Positions 1 through 9,531 of a stretch of DNA of 64,000 nt are shown here, piece by piece. The translations under genes and the position numbers were made by a program. The stretch covers positions 558,001-622,000 of the forward strand of contig JAHQVT010000006.1 of NCBI GenBank assembly GCA_019634165.1, read 5' to 3'. Positions within the stretch are counted from its first letter, which is position 1. Every line of letters starts with the position of its first letter. Source of the stretch: Rhodospirillales bacterium (GTDB lineage: Bacteria > Pseudomonadota > Alphaproteobacteria > Rhodospirillales > Thalassospiraceae). The notes below the pieces were generated by a model. That model ran no database searches and had not been told where the DNA came from. It saw nothing but the letters and a program-made list of their open reading frames with translations.

Positions 1-1139
1 TGACCAAGCTCAGGCGGCGGTGCATCCACCGACGGGGCCTTGCCATCCATCTTGATCCCGGTACGCAATACGCGAATATCGCAATCTGCACCTGGTACAT
101 TTTCAAATGATGCCAACATTCCACGCTCAGAAATCTGAGGGAGCGCCAATGCCTGTGGCACAGTCAACACCGCCCCAGCCGGAACCCCGACCGCATTAAA
201 CTTTTCCACCCAATGGTCTGTAGAGTTGGTGCGTAAAACATCTTCAAGAAAACCTGTCAGAACGGTACGGTTTTCCAAGCGTTCTTTCCGTGATGTGAAG
301 CGGCTATCTTGGATCAAACTTTCAAGGTTAAGCACCCGACACAGAGCTTCAAACTGTTCTTGTTTGTTCGCTGCGATATTGATCTGCCCATCACCGGTTC
401 GAAATGCACCGGACGGTGATGAGGTAAAGTTGTCATTACCGTTCGCCGTTGGTTCTTTGCCAGCCACAAGATAGTTCGAAACCACCCAGCCCATGGTCGC
501 AATCACCGATTCAAGCATCGAAATATCAATAAAACTGCCTTTACCATCATTGTTGCCAAGGGCACGTCCAGCTAAGGCCGAACTGATCGCAAAAGCCGCT
601 GTCATCCCGCCAATAGTATCGGCCATCGGGTATCCGACCCGGTATGTTCCGGTGTCTTCTTCGCCGGTAATGCTCATGATCCCCGACAGGCCCTGAACAA
701 TCTGATCATAGGCAGGAAGCTTTTTCATCGGGCCAGTTTGGCCAAACCCCGAAATCGCACAGTAAATAAGTCGCGGATTAACCTTGGAAAGAACGTCATA
801 TCCCAATTCAAGTCGGTCCATAACGCCAGGGCGGAAATTCTCGACCAGGACATCCGCACGTTCGACAAGCTTTTTAAGAATCTCCTTCCCGCGCGGGTCT
901 TTCAGGTTAAGTGTCACCGACCGCTTACCCGCATTCTGTGCCATGAAAGAAATGCCCATCAGCTTTTCATTCAATTCCATATCCGCGCCAAGCTGACGAG
1001 CAAGGTCACCGCGCCCCGGCGCCTCTACCTTGATGACCTCTGCGCCCAAATGGGCAAGCTGATGACAGCAAAATGGTCCGGCCAAAACATTTGTCAGGTC
1101 TAAAACAGTGATCCCGGAAAGAGATTGTGGTCCGATCAT
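1..1139 (-). CDS. Class III CoA-transferase (CaiB/BaiF family), 3' end beyond window
   Basis: Transfers CoA between an acyl-CoA donor and a free carboxylic acid, so it would activate an organic acid for catabolism in the cytoplasm. The frame is open from an ATG at 1139 to the window edge (about 379 codons), so the C-terminus is missing. Family signs: the N-terminal stretch GITVLDLTNVLAGPF, then GAEVIKVE, a VENFRPGVMDRLELGYD segment, the loop SGFGQTGP, and an Asp at about residue 174 inside YPMADTIGG, which matches the catalytic Asp (near 169) of this family. It is divergent from an IclR regulator across a 118-bp gap holding inverted repeats, so IclR control is likely. The acid used cannot be read from sequence; the nearby TTT transporter suggests an imported carboxylate. 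Confidence 0.9.
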   Translation of the reverse strand, partial: MIGPQSLSGITVLDLTNVLAGPFCCHQLAHLGAEVIKVEAPGRGDLARQLGADMELNEKLMGISFMAQNAGKRSVTLNLKDPRGKEILKKLVERADVLVENFRPGVMDRLELGYDVLSKVNPRLIYCAISGFGQTGPMKKLPAYDQIVQGLSGIMSITGEEDTGTYRVGYPMADTIGGMTAAFAISSALAGRALGNNDGKGSFIDISMLESVIATMGWVVSNYLVAGKEPTANGNDNFTSSPSGAFRTGDGQINIAANKQEQFEALCRVLNLESLIQDSRFTSRKERLENRTVLTGFLEDVLRTNSTDHWVEKFNAVGVPAGAVLTVPQALALPQISERGMLASFENVPGADCDIRVLRTGIKMDGKAPSVDAPPPELG

Positions 1140-1151
1140 GGAGCTTCCTTA

Positions 1152-1188
1152 AATTCTGCCTAGTAGAATTATGTTCTATTATATAGAA
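1152..1188. promoter_or_regulatory. Candidate IclR operator: two adjacent inverted repeats
   Basis: In the gap between the divergent CoA-transferase and iclR genes there are two perfect inverted repeats. The first is AATTCT-7 nt-AGAATT at 1152-1170. The second is TTCTAT-TAT-ATAGAA at 1174-1188. Both share the half-site AGAA/TTCT. IclR family proteins commonly bind such sites between divergent genes. The repeats are seen; the binding is inferred. Confidence 0.55.
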
Positions 1189-1257
1189 TTTTGAGCATTC
1201 CCGAAACGCCAACCACGGCGCGGAAGATAATCTCAAAGCATCGGAAACATATTTTTC

Positions 1258-1938
1258 ATGTCAGAACAAAATGTTAGCGCTGTTGAACGGGCCCTGAAAA
1301 TTCTTGATGTCTTCACTGATCAGGACCCTGACCTGTCGCTAAAAGAACTGTCCGAACGCACAGGCATGTATAAAAGCACCATCTCAAGGCTGGCGGGGAC
1401 CTTAGAGTCTTGTGGTTTCCTTATGGTTTCAGGGCGCGGACGATATCGACTTGGTCCAGCTTTATGGCGTTTGGGATCTATTTATCGACGATCCTATCGC
1501 ATGGACGATATTGTCCGCCCACATCTATCCCAACTGGTTCAGGAAAGCGGCGAAACAGCATCCTTCTATGTCCCGGAAGGATCAAATCGTCTATGTCTCT
1601 TTCGCGAAAACTCCCCCAGTAGCCTTCGCCACCATCTTGAAGAAGGCGCTCTTTTGCCCTGTGATCGCGGTGCAGCAGGTCATGTTATCCGCGCATGGGG
1701 CGATGGGGTTGATGATCGCGCGATAGAGGTGCTTGGTGACAGGTTTGCCCAAAGTGATGGGGAACGCGATCCTGATATTGCGGCTGTGGCCGTTCCCGTC
1801 CTTGACCGCCAAAACAACCTGTTAGGGGTTTTGACTTTGTCTGGCCCCAGCAGCCGCTTCACAAAAGAAAAACGCAACAACCTATTGTTTTCATTGCAAA
1901 GCCATGCCGGAAATTGTGGTAATAAGCTATCGACCTGA
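1258..1938 (+). CDS. IclR family transcriptional regulator
   Basis: DNA-binding regulator of 226 aa. The N-terminal winged helix-turn-helix spans about residues 5-65 (SAVERALKILDVF, then LSLKELSERTGMYKSTISRL), followed by the IclR effector domain from about residue 78 to the end. It is slightly shorter than the usual 245-270 aa. The start is the ATG at 1258; only a weak GGAAA lies upstream. It is divergent from the CoA-transferase and precedes the tctCBA operon, so it probably controls one or both in response to the imported acid or a product of it. The ligand is unknown. Confidence 0.9.
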   Translation: MSEQNVSAVERALKILDVFTDQDPDLSLKELSERTGMYKSTISRLAGTLESCGFLMVSGRGRYRLGPALWRLGSIYRRSYRMDDIVRPHLSQLVQESGETASFYVPEGSNRLCLFRENSPSSLRHHLEEGALLPCDRGAAGHVIRAWGDGVDDRAIEVLGDRFAQSDGERDPDIAAVAVPVLDRQNNLLGVLTLSGPSSRFTKEKRNNLLFSLQSHAGNCGNKLST

Positions 1939-2257
1939 CAATCGACACCTAACCACCTGTTCCCTTGGTGCATAACTGATGTGAAATTTTTTCACCCAAT
2001 TATGCGCAATGACAGGTTGATGACAGGTTCTGCTGCTAACGTCCTCGCACTGCCGATCCGAGAGTTCAAAAAGGACCCTCGGAACAAACAAAAAGAATAT
2101 CGGCAAGGGAGGTCATCATCAAATCCGCAGGCAGATTGCATAAATGCATCTGCAAGGAGTTTATTGGTTCTTCCTTGCTGAAGTTTTGTTCCTAACGATC
2201 GGCCTGCCACCGAACAGGTGGCTTGGGAAAATGCTTTAGTGTCTGGAGGAGACCCTG
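1939..2257 (+). promoter_or_regulatory. Long structured leader upstream of tctC
   Basis: No gene is visible in this 319-nt gap. It holds two hairpins: GCAGAT-t-GCAT-aa-ATGC-ATCTGC at 2131-2153 (10 pairs, one bulged t) and GCCACC-gaaca-GGTGGC at 2206-2222, which ends about 22 nt before the tctC Shine-Dalgarno GGAGGA (2245-2250). The hairpins may be part of a 5' leader of the transporter mRNA. I do not recognise a known riboswitch. Confidence 0.4.
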
Positions 2258-3256
2258 ATGAATAATTTGACGATGTTCTCACGTCGCGGATTTATTGCTG
2301 CAGCAACCGCTGTTGCTGTTTCGACTGCTGCATTTGGCGCAATGGATGCCAAAGCCGCAGAAATGGACGAACTTCACTTCGTTATTCCGGGCGGCGCAGG
2401 CGGCGGCTGGGACGGTACGGCACGTGGTACCGGCGAAGCTCTGACCAAATCTGGTTTGGTCGGCACCGCGTCTTACGAAAACATGTCTGGCGGCGGCGGC
2501 GGTAAAGCCATTGCCTATATGATCGAAGCAGCAGACCGTCTTGATAAGACGCTTATGGTCAACTCCACCCCGATCATCGTTCGCTCTTTGACCGGTGTCT
2601 TCCCGCAGTCTTTCCGTGATCTGACCCCGATTGCAGCGGTTGTTGCTGAATATGCAGCATTTGCAGTTGCGGCTGATAGCAAATACCAGTCCTTTACCGA
2701 AGTTGTTGCTGCAGTGAAAGCAGACCCAAGCTCGGTTAAATTTGGCGGCGGTTCTGTCCGCGGCGGCATGGATCACATCGTAGCTGCCTATGCTGTTCAA
2801 GAAGGCGGCGGTAACGCCAAACAGGTTAAATACATTCCGTATGACGCTGGCGGCAAAGCAATTGCTGGTCTTCTGTCGGGTGAAACCGAAGTTCTGTCGA
2901 CTGGTCTTGGTGAACTTCTTGAGTTGGCCAAAGCAGGTCAGGTTCGCATCCTTGCCGTGACCTCAAAAGAACGCATCGAAGCTGCTCCGGACGTGCCGTC
3001 GCTTGGTGAACTGGGCATCGATGCCGAGTTTGTTAACTGGCGCGGTTATTTCGGTTCTCCTGCTCTGTCAGCTGACAAAGCGGATGCCTATGCAGCCCTT
3101 CTCAAAGACGTTCAGGCAACTGAAGCTTGGGAAACTGTTCGTAAGCGTAATGGCTGGGAAAAAATCTATAAAGGCCGCGCAGAGTTTACCGCCTTTATGG
3201 AAAACCAGGAAAAGGTCGTTGGTGACCTGATGCGTGACCTCGGCTTCCTGAAATAA
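2258..3256 (+). CDS. tctC: Tripartite tricarboxylate transporter solute-binding protein (TctC/Bug family)
   Basis: Periplasmic receptor of a TTT secondary transporter, 332 aa, the usual size. The N-terminus carries a twin-arginine type signal (FSRRGFIAAATAVAVS, then an A-x-A cleavage area near residues 30-34), so it is probably exported folded. The mature protein has the Bug-fold features IPGGAGGGWD, a Gly-rich YENMSGGGGGK segment and KFGGGS. A good GGAGGA ribosome site sits 7 nt before the ATG. It is the first gene of tctCBA. Bug proteins bind many carboxylates, so the ligand (citrate, tricarballylate, aromatic or other acids) is not predictable here. Confidence 0.9.
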   Translation: MNNLTMFSRRGFIAAATAVAVSTAAFGAMDAKAAEMDELHFVIPGGAGGGWDGTARGTGEALTKSGLVGTASYENMSGGGGGKAIAYMIEAADRLDKTLMVNSTPIIVRSLTGVFPQSFRDLTPIAAVVAEYAAFAVAADSKYQSFTEVVAAVKADPSSVKFGGGSVRGGMDHIVAAYAVQEGGGNAKQVKYIPYDAGGKAIAGLLSGETEVLSTGLGELLELAKAGQVRILAVTSKERIEAAPDVPSLGELGIDAEFVNWRGYFGSPALSADKADAYAALLKDVQATEAWETVRKRNGWEKIYKGRAEFTAFMENQEKVVGDLMRDLGFLK

Positions 3257-3300
3257 GCCGTTAATACACAAGCAAAAAGATCTCCGAAGGAAACCACGCC

Positions 3301-3789
3301 ATGTCCATCAATCGCGACAAATTCGGCGCGCTGCTATTTCTATGCCTTGCGCTGATTTATGGCTTTTACGTTAGTGACATTCCGCTGCTATTTGGTGACG
3401 AGGATGCCCCGTTTAATGCCAGAACCCTCCCTAATGCCCTTGCTTGGATACTGGGTGTGGTTTCCTTCATCCAACTGGTCTTGCCGGCCAACCAAGAGGC
3501 CGGCAGCCTTTCCTATGCATTTCGCGGACTGAAATGGGGACGCGTTGTCGTCCTTGCCATCCTGATGGTGTTTTACGGTTTGACGATCCGCCAACTTGGC
3601 TTTCCGATTTCGACGTCACTGTTCTTGATGGGCGGATTTTATACCCTTGGCGAACGACGTCCCCTTGTTCTGGTATTGACGGCCGTTCTTGTCACGCTTG
3701 CCTTCTGGGGATTGCTTTATGCGATGGGTATTTACCTGACCCCTGGTGATTTCTTCTACTATCTTGGTTGGATGTCTAACGATGCTTGA
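3301..3789 (+). CDS. tctB: TTT transporter small membrane subunit TctB
   Basis: Small integral membrane subunit of the tripartite tricarboxylate transporter, 162 aa, with about four hydrophobic helices (roughly residues 10-28, 42-62, 76-98 and 103-145). It follows tctC by 44 nt and overlaps the tctA start by 8 nt, a translationally coupled order typical of TctCBA systems. TctB sequences are poorly conserved; size, topology and position carry this call. It contributes to the membrane complex with TctA. Confidence 0.88.
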   Translation: MSINRDKFGALLFLCLALIYGFYVSDIPLLFGDEDAPFNARTLPNALAWILGVVSFIQLVLPANQEAGSLSYAFRGLKWGRVVVLAILMVFYGLTIRQLGFPISTSLFLMGGFYTLGERRPLVLVLTAVLVTLAFWGLLYAMGIYLTPGDFFYYLGWMSNDA

Positions 3790-5317
3790 GGGAATTTTCT
3801 CCGGTCTTTCGACCGCTGTTATGCCGATCAACCTTCTGATGGTTGCCGTTGGCTGTTTCGCAGGCACCTTTATCGGGATGCTTCCCGGTCTTGGCCCAAT
3901 CACCGCCATTGCCCTGATGATCCCGATCACCTATGGGTTTGATCCATCAACCGGTCTGATTTTGATGGCCGGTGTGTATTACGGGGCGATTTTTGGCGGG
4001 TCCACCTCCTCTATTCTGATCAATGCCCCCGGTGTCGCTGGCACGGTTGCAACCGCGTTTGACGGTTATCCGATGGCGCAAAAAGGCCAAGCAGGCAAAG
4101 CATTGGCGATTGCCGCCTATTCGTCCTTCTCGGGCGGAACGATTGCAGCAATCTTCCTGTTGGTCGCAGCCCCGGCACTTGCATCTGTGTCACTGTCTTT
4201 CCAGTCGGGTGATTATTTTGCCTTGATGGTTTTGGGCTTAACTGCTGTATCTGCATTTGCCGGTAAAGGTCAGGTTCTCAAAGCAATCACCATGACCTTG
4301 TTTGGCATCATGCTGTCCACCATCGGGACCGACCCGGCCGCAGGTGTTGCACGTTTTACCTTTGGCAGTGTCGATCTTATTGACGGCATCAGTTTCCTGT
4401 TGCTCGCCATGTCGACCTTTGCCCTTTCCGAAGCCCTTCTATCGATCTTGCGCCCGACCAAAGACACGCGCAGCGACGAAGAAAAGGCGCTTAAAAGCCT
4501 TGGCTCGATGAAGCTGTCTAAGGAAGAAGTTAAGATCATGGCACCTGTCATTGGTCGTTCTTCGATCCTTGGCTTCTTTACAGGTGTTCTTCCAGGTGCT
4601 GGTGCGACCATTGCTTCTTTCCTTGCCTATGGCATGGAACGCAACCTGGCTTCTGCCAAAGAAAAACTGAAGTTTGGCAAAGGCTCCATTCGGGGCCTTG
4701 CAGCGCCGGAAACCGCCAACAACGCGGCGTGTTCGGGTTCGTTCGTGCCACTTTTGACCCTTGGTATTCCGGGTTCTGGTACGACGGCAGTCATGATGGG
4801 CGCGCTGATTTCCTATGGGGTTCAGCCCGGCCCGCGCCTGTTTGTAGAACAGCCTGCCGTTTTCTGGTCGGTCATCATCTCGATGTATATCGGTAACGTG
4901 GTGCTTCTGGTTTTGAACCTGCCACTTATTCCTTATATCTCGCGCCTACTTGCCCTGCCCCAGCAGCTTCTCGTGCCGTTCGTTCTGTTCTTCTCGCTGG
5001 TTGGTGTTTATCTGGTGACCTTTAACACCATGGACATCCACATGATGGTGATTGCCGCTGCAATCGCAATTGGCCTGCGGCTTTTGAACTATCCAATGGC
5101 GCCGATGCTGCTTGGCTTCATTCTGGGCAAAATGATGGAAGAAAACTTGCGCCGTGCACTGGCAATCAGTGACGGGTCGCTGTCGTTCCTTTGGGAACGT
5201 CCGATTACGCTGGTCATTCTGATCATCAGCGCTGTTTTCTTGGCAGCCCCCCTTATCGGCAATCTTCGTGAATGGTCCCGCAACCGTAAAACCATTCCGA
5301 ATGACGGCGAATTCTAA
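3782..5317 (+). CDS. tctA: TTT transporter large membrane subunit TctA
   Basis: Large permease subunit, 511 aa with about 12 membrane helices. Recognised by the conserved N-terminal loops GMLPGLGPITAIALMIP and YYGAIFGGSTSSILINAPG, and the repeated motif FFTGVLPGAGATIASF in the second half. The frame is open upstream to 3746, but the ATG at 3782 gives the family N-terminus MLEGIFSGL and overlaps the tctB stop by 8 nt. It couples substrate entry to an ion gradient with TctB and the TctC receptor. Confidence 0.92.
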   Translation: MLEGIFSGLSTAVMPINLLMVAVGCFAGTFIGMLPGLGPITAIALMIPITYGFDPSTGLILMAGVYYGAIFGGSTSSILINAPGVAGTVATAFDGYPMAQKGQAGKALAIAAYSSFSGGTIAAIFLLVAAPALASVSLSFQSGDYFALMVLGLTAVSAFAGKGQVLKAITMTLFGIMLSTIGTDPAAGVARFTFGSVDLIDGISFLLLAMSTFALSEALLSILRPTKDTRSDEEKALKSLGSMKLSKEEVKIMAPVIGRSSILGFFTGVLPGAGATIASFLAYGMERNLASAKEKLKFGKGSIRGLAAPETANNAACSGSFVPLLTLGIPGSGTTAVMMGALISYGVQPGPRLFVEQPAVFWSVIISMYIGNVVLLVLNLPLIPYISRLLALPQQLLVPFVLFFSLVGVYLVTFNTMDIHMMVIAAAIAIGLRLLNYPMAPMLLGFILGKMMEENLRRALAISDGSLSFLWERPITLVILIISAVFLAAPLIGNLREWSRNRKTIPNDGEF

Positions 5318-5352
5318 GGCCACACGCTAAAAGACGCGAAGGATACTGGTAA

Positions 5353-7035
5353 ATGCGTTTTCTTGATAATCTGTCGATTGGTCCCAAAACACTTTTGGCA
5401 CCTGTCTTTCTTATGGTTGTCATCATAGCAATGGGGATTGCGACGGTTGCAACCCTACAGAGCGAGAAAGAGACCCTTACCAGCCTTCGCGTCGAAGCAT
5501 ATGAACGGCGTTCTGATGCGCTGACGCTTAGCAACGCATTGAACGAAGCACACGGTTCGCTGTTTCGCATTTTGACTTGGGATTCAAACGGCCTAAACGC
5601 CGCAGTGGTCCCGGAATTGCGGGAAACTGTCAGCAAACTGTCAAACGAACTTGCCCCCATCGCGGATCGGCTTGCGGCTGTAGGTGGGGACGCGTTTCGT
5701 GAGAATTACACAAAATACATGGAACAGGTCGATCTGTTCCTTGTTGAAAGCGAAATGAACATTTATGGCGCGCTAGAAGTAATTGCACAGGCTGATGAAA
5801 CGTTCCAAGCCCTTCAGGTGCCGCTTAACCAAATTCTTGTGCAATCCCATGAAGTCGCCACCACGTCATTTGCCGCGGCCTATTACCAGGCCGAAGCACT
5901 GCAGCGCGTCTTTGTTATCGTTGCGGTTATGGTGGTTGTAATTGCCGGGTTCTGTTCGGTTTTTGTATCCCGACGCATCTCACGGCCGATGACAGAAATC
6001 GCTAAACTGATTGAAAATATCTCCAACGGCGATCTTGATGTTGATATTGTCGGCGGGAACCGCGGCGATGAAATCGGGACTGTAGCGCGCTCGGTAACTG
6101 TACTTCGTGATCAGTCTAAAGAAGCAGAAACGTTGCGCCAAGAACGCGAGCGCGTCCGCGCTGTTGAAAGCCAGCGTCAACAAAACTTGATTGAAGCGAC
6201 AAATCATTTCCAGCGTTCAGTGCAGGAAGCCTTGTCCGGGTTTGACCGCGAATTTGGATCGCTAAATGGCTCGGCCAGTGAAATGGAACAGATCGCAACC
6301 CATGCAAGTGCACGTTCGGCTGATGCCAATCAGCATTCCGAACAGGTTCTTCACCATATCGAAGCGGTTTCTCACACAACAGCTAGCTTGTCTGAAGCCA
6401 TTGCCGAGATCGGTCAGCAAGCACAAACGTCCGCCGAAGTTGCTGGCCGTGCGCGTTCTGAAAGTGAACAGTCACGCGCGTTGTTTGAACAATTAACCGA
6501 TGCCACCCAACGGATTGGCGACATTGTTGGCCTGATCGAAGAAATCGCAAGCCAAACAAACCTTCTTGCCCTCAACGCCACCATCGAAGCAGCGCGCGCT
6601 GGTGACGCAGGCAAAGGATTTGCGGTTGTCGCTGGCGAGGTTAAAAACCTTGCATCGCAAACAGCACGTGCAACTGAAGACATTTCAAATCAGGTCGAAG
6701 AAATCCGAGGCCTGACGGATAACGTCGTTTCGGCACTCCATAGCGTTGCCGATGTCATTGGCGAAGTCGATCAATCTGCCGCTGCGATCGCTGCTGCCGT
6801 CGAAGAACAACAGGCATCAACCGCCGGCATCTCCGATAGTATCAAAGATGCCAATGGCGGTATGCGTACAGTAGCAGAGGCCGTAGGCGCACTTGATAGT
6901 GAAACCGGACGTGTTCACAACGGATCAGAAAACGTTACGCGCGCGACCAGCACACTCAATACCGAAGCAACCCGGTTACGTGACGCGATTGACGGCTTCC
7001 TAGAACAGATCAACAAAAACAGGGCTGACGCGTAA
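5353..7035 (+). CDS. Methyl-accepting chemotaxis protein
   Basis: Chemoreceptor of 560 aa. Layout: membrane helix 1 at about 12-34, a helical periplasmic sensor to about 184, helix 2 at about 186-206, HAMP about 207-260, then the cytoplasmic signalling domain with the hairpin tip [20 protein letters not shown]. It starts 35 nt after tctA and its stop overlaps the next start (TAATG), so it appears to be in the transporter operon. This suggests the cell swims toward the compound that TctABC imports, sensed directly or through TctC. Ligand specificity is not visible. Confidence 0.93.
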   Translation: MRFLDNLSIGPKTLLAPVFLMVVIIAMGIATVATLQSEKETLTSLRVEAYERRSDALTLSNALNEAHGSLFRILTWDSNGLNAAVVPELRETVSKLSNELAPIADRLAAVGGDAFRENYTKYMEQVDLFLVESEMNIYGALEVIAQADETFQALQVPLNQILVQSHEVATTSFAAAYYQAEALQRVFVIVAVMVVVIAGFCSVFVSRRISRPMTEIAKLIENISNGDLDVDIVGGNRGDEIGTVARSVTVLRDQSKEAETLRQERERVRAVESQRQQNLIEATNHFQRSVQEALSGFDREFGSLNGSASEMEQIATHASARSADANQHSEQVLHHIEAVSHTTASLSEAIAEIGQQAQTSAEVAGRARSESEQSRALFEQLTDATQRIGDIVGLIEEIASQTNLLALNATIEAARAGDAGKGFAVVAGEVKNLASQTARATEDISNQVEEIRGLTDNVVSALHSVADVIGEVDQSAAAIAAAVEEQQASTAGISDSIKDANGGMRTVAEAVGALDSETGRVHNGSENVTRATSTLNTEATRLRDAIDGFLEQINKNRADA

Positions 7036-8156
7036 TGAACAAAACACACGATGATCCATCACACGACAGTTGGATCAATCGCCTTTCCAGTGTTTTGACA
7101 CCGCGTTTTTTCAAGAACCTGTCTATCGCACTTGGCATCGGCCTTGTGGGTGGTTTGATCGCCCATTTCATTAATATGCCTCTGGCGTGGATGATGGGAC
7201 CAATGCTGGCAACCTTTGTTGCAAGCTTGCTGCGCGTCCCAATGGCAGTTCCCATGCAATTCCGTTCCGCCATTCTGGGCGTGATCGGTGTCTTCCTTGG
7301 CGCATCCTTTACCCCTGACACGCTTGATCAGGCAACGCGATGGCCCATCAGTATGATTGCGGTTCTGCTTTACGTCCCGATCATCACCGTCATTATCACT
7401 TGGTTTTACAGTAAGATCGCGCGCCTTGATCCAGCAACGGCTTTGTTTTCTGCCACGCCGGGCGGGTTAACACCAATGGTCGTTCTGGGTGCTGCGGCAG
7501 GCGGCAATGAACAGGAAATCGCCCTGACACAGGGTTTGCGGGTTCTCCTCCTTGTGATGTCGGCCCCGTTGATTGTCCTTATGATGACGGGTGTTGTTGC
7601 AAATGGCCATGGCGACAGCCACGATTTGCAAATGACATTGAACGAAGGTTTGCTTACGGCTGGCTCGGCAATCATGACCGTCCTGGCATTTCGTAAACTC
7701 GGTATTCCAGCCGCCTATATGACGGGTGCGATGGCCGCCAGTATGGTTTTACATGTTACGGGAATCGTCGAAGGAAACCTTCCCGACTGGCTACTGGCCG
7801 GAAGTCTTTTGATCCTTGGCTCCGCAATTGGCAGCCGGTTTTCTGGGGTAAAGCTTTCCGTTTTGGGACGGTTGGCAGGATATTCCATTCTTGCCACATT
7901 CGTCGTCCTTGCCTTTACCGGTATTGTGGCATGGTTCGTTTCACAATGGCTGGATCTTGATTTTATCGCGGTGTTATTGGCATTCGCGCCAGGTGGCGTT
8001 GCCGAGATGTCATTGATTGCCTTGGCACTTAATGTCGAACCGAGCTTCGTCGCATTCCACCATATCGTTCGAATTTTCGAGATCGTTCTTCTTGCACCGA
8101 TCCTTGCCAAATGGTTCCGAACCTACATGCATAAAAAAGCCGCCAAACAGGAATAA
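7035..8156 (+). CDS. AbrB-type integral membrane protein (COG3180 family)
   Basis: Polytopic membrane protein of 373 aa with about ten helices in two similar halves; each half carries the short motif MxLAWMMGPM-like or PAAYMTGAMAAS. This family is called AbrB (ammonia monooxygenase regulator duplication) in databases, but neither DNA binding nor ammonia oxidation is supported; it looks like a transporter. The ATG overlaps the chemoreceptor stop by one base, so the two are coupled. As the last gene of the tct operon it may be a second permease or an exporter for the same acid. Confidence 0.75.
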   Translation: MNKTHDDPSHDSWINRLSSVLTPRFFKNLSIALGIGLVGGLIAHFINMPLAWMMGPMLATFVASLLRVPMAVPMQFRSAILGVIGVFLGASFTPDTLDQATRWPISMIAVLLYVPIITVIITWFYSKIARLDPATALFSATPGGLTPMVVLGAAAGGNEQEIALTQGLRVLLLVMSAPLIVLMMTGVVANGHGDSHDLQMTLNEGLLTAGSAIMTVLAFRKLGIPAAYMTGAMAASMVLHVTGIVEGNLPDWLLAGSLLILGSAIGSRFSGVKLSVLGRLAGYSILATFVVLAFTGIVAWFVSQWLDLDFIAVLLAFAPGGVAEMSLIALALNVEPSFVAFHHIVRIFEIVLLAPILAKWFRTYMHKKAAKQE

Positions 8157-8207
8157 GTCATTCCTGCCTGACGGCTAGGTGCCCGGCTCGGGTATCTCTG
8201 TATGGCT

Positions 8208-9482
8208 TTAACCAAACATATCCTTGGTAATCCCGTCATACCACGCAAGGGACTCTTCAAACGTTTGCTTGCGTATGTCTTCACTCTCGTCATTCTGCGA
8301 GATGAATGATGATGTGCTGGCAATGGCCCCATCTTTATTGGCATATTGCGCGCCAACCTTGATCCCGTCATTGGTTTCAACCAGACTCCAACAGGTGTTA
8401 AGATAACGGGTAGGAAACACGCGCGCATCCGTCAGATCCGCTAGCAAGTGCATCACCACGACCTTTGCCTGACTATTGGCAGCAGATCCGGATTTTGGCA
8501 TTGCTCCTGCAATGGAGGCATCACCCAAAACAAAGATGTTTTTATCAACAGTGGATCGCATAGATTCCGCATCAATCGGGCAGAACCCACTATCATTGGT
8601 AAGGCCAGATTCGACTGCGATGCGCCCTGCCCGCTGAGCTGGAATGATGTTTAATAAGGCGCTACCAAAAGTGTCAAAATCGGTTGTTACTGTCCCGGCT
8701 TCAACATCGATTTCCTTGATGCCGCCATGAATATTTGGACCGTACCATTCGACCATGCCCGGATAATATTTTTCCCATCCAGCGCTAAACAGCCCCTGCT
8801 TTGAGAACTTTTCTTTCGGATCAAGAACGACAATTCCGCAATCATCTAGCCCACGCGACTTAAGAATATGCGCGATCATCGAAACCCGCTCATACGGGCC
8901 AGGTGGGCAACGATACGGATTTGGCGGTGCGACCATGACAACCTGGTCACCGTTCTTAAGCGCATCGATCTTGGATTTCAGAATTTGGGTTTGCGGGCCA
9001 GCTTTCCAAGCATGCGGTGCAATTTCTGAAAGTTCCTCGGAATAGCCCGGCACACTGTCATAGATTAGATCAATGCCAGGAGACACCACAAGACGGTCAT
9101 AGGGAATGGTTTCGCCTGTAGATGTTCGCACCTGTTGTGCTGATCTATCAATTTCCTCGGCGCGGGCGGTTACTTTGCGAATGCCATAGTCATTGACCAA
9201 CCGATCATAGCCATGGGTGATAGATGAAAAATCGCGATAACCGCCAAGATACAGGTTGGAAAAGAAACAAGTCGTGTATTTCTCGGAATCCTCAATCAGC
9301 GTGATGTTTAATGCGTCGCCAGCCTTTTCCGCAAGGTGACGTGCCGTCGTAGCCCCCCCAGCGCCGCCGCCAATAATCACAACATTCTTTCGGGACTGTG
9401 CACGAAGAATGCCCGGCATCGCCATGGCACCGGCGCTAGCACCGATCAATTTATTGAATGTCCGTCTTGTGACACTGCTCAT
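8208..9482 (-). CDS. soxF: Flavocytochrome c sulfide dehydrogenase flavoprotein subunit (SoxF/FccB)
   Basis: FAD-binding subunit that oxidises sulfide or hydropolysulfide and passes electrons to the SoxE cytochrome in the periplasm. 424 aa from the ATG at 9482, preceded by AGGAG at a good distance; an upstream in-frame start at 9521 lacks this. The Tat-type signal TRRTFNKLIGASAG is followed by the FAD motif VVIIGGGAGG (about 34-43). Cys192 (YRCPPGPYE) and Cys301 (SGFCPID) sit where FccB proteins have their redox disulfide. It is the last gene of the soxVWXYZABCDEF run. Confidence 0.9.
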   Translation of the reverse strand: MSSVTRRTFNKLIGASAGAMAMPGILRAQSRKNVVIIGGGAGGATTARHLAEKAGDALNITLIEDSEKYTTCFFSNLYLGGYRDFSSITHGYDRLVNDYGIRKVTARAEEIDRSAQQVRTSTGETIPYDRLVVSPGIDLIYDSVPGYSEELSEIAPHAWKAGPQTQILKSKIDALKNGDQVVMVAPPNPYRCPPGPYERVSMIAHILKSRGLDDCGIVVLDPKEKFSKQGLFSAGWEKYYPGMVEWYGPNIHGGIKEIDVEAGTVTTDFDTFGSALLNIIPAQRAGRIAVESGLTNDSGFCPIDAESMRSTVDKNIFVLGDASIAGAMPKSGSAANSQAKVVVMHLLADLTDARVFPTRYLNTCWSLVETNDGIKVGAQYANKDGAIASTSSFISQNDESEDIRKQTFEESLAWYDGITKDMFG

Positions 9483-9531
9483 TTTTCGCTCCTGACCTTG
9501 GTGAAGTGTTTCGTTTCCCAATCCCTGCGTT

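Noticed and set aside
7035-8156. Ammonia monooxygenase or AbrB transcription factor label
   Set aside because: The protein is a polytopic membrane protein with neither metal sites of the oxygenase nor a DNA-binding fold; only the family name suggests this.
8157-8207. Terminator between the AbrB gene and soxF
   Set aside because: A short GC-rich stretch is present but no stable stem with a U-run could be drawn.
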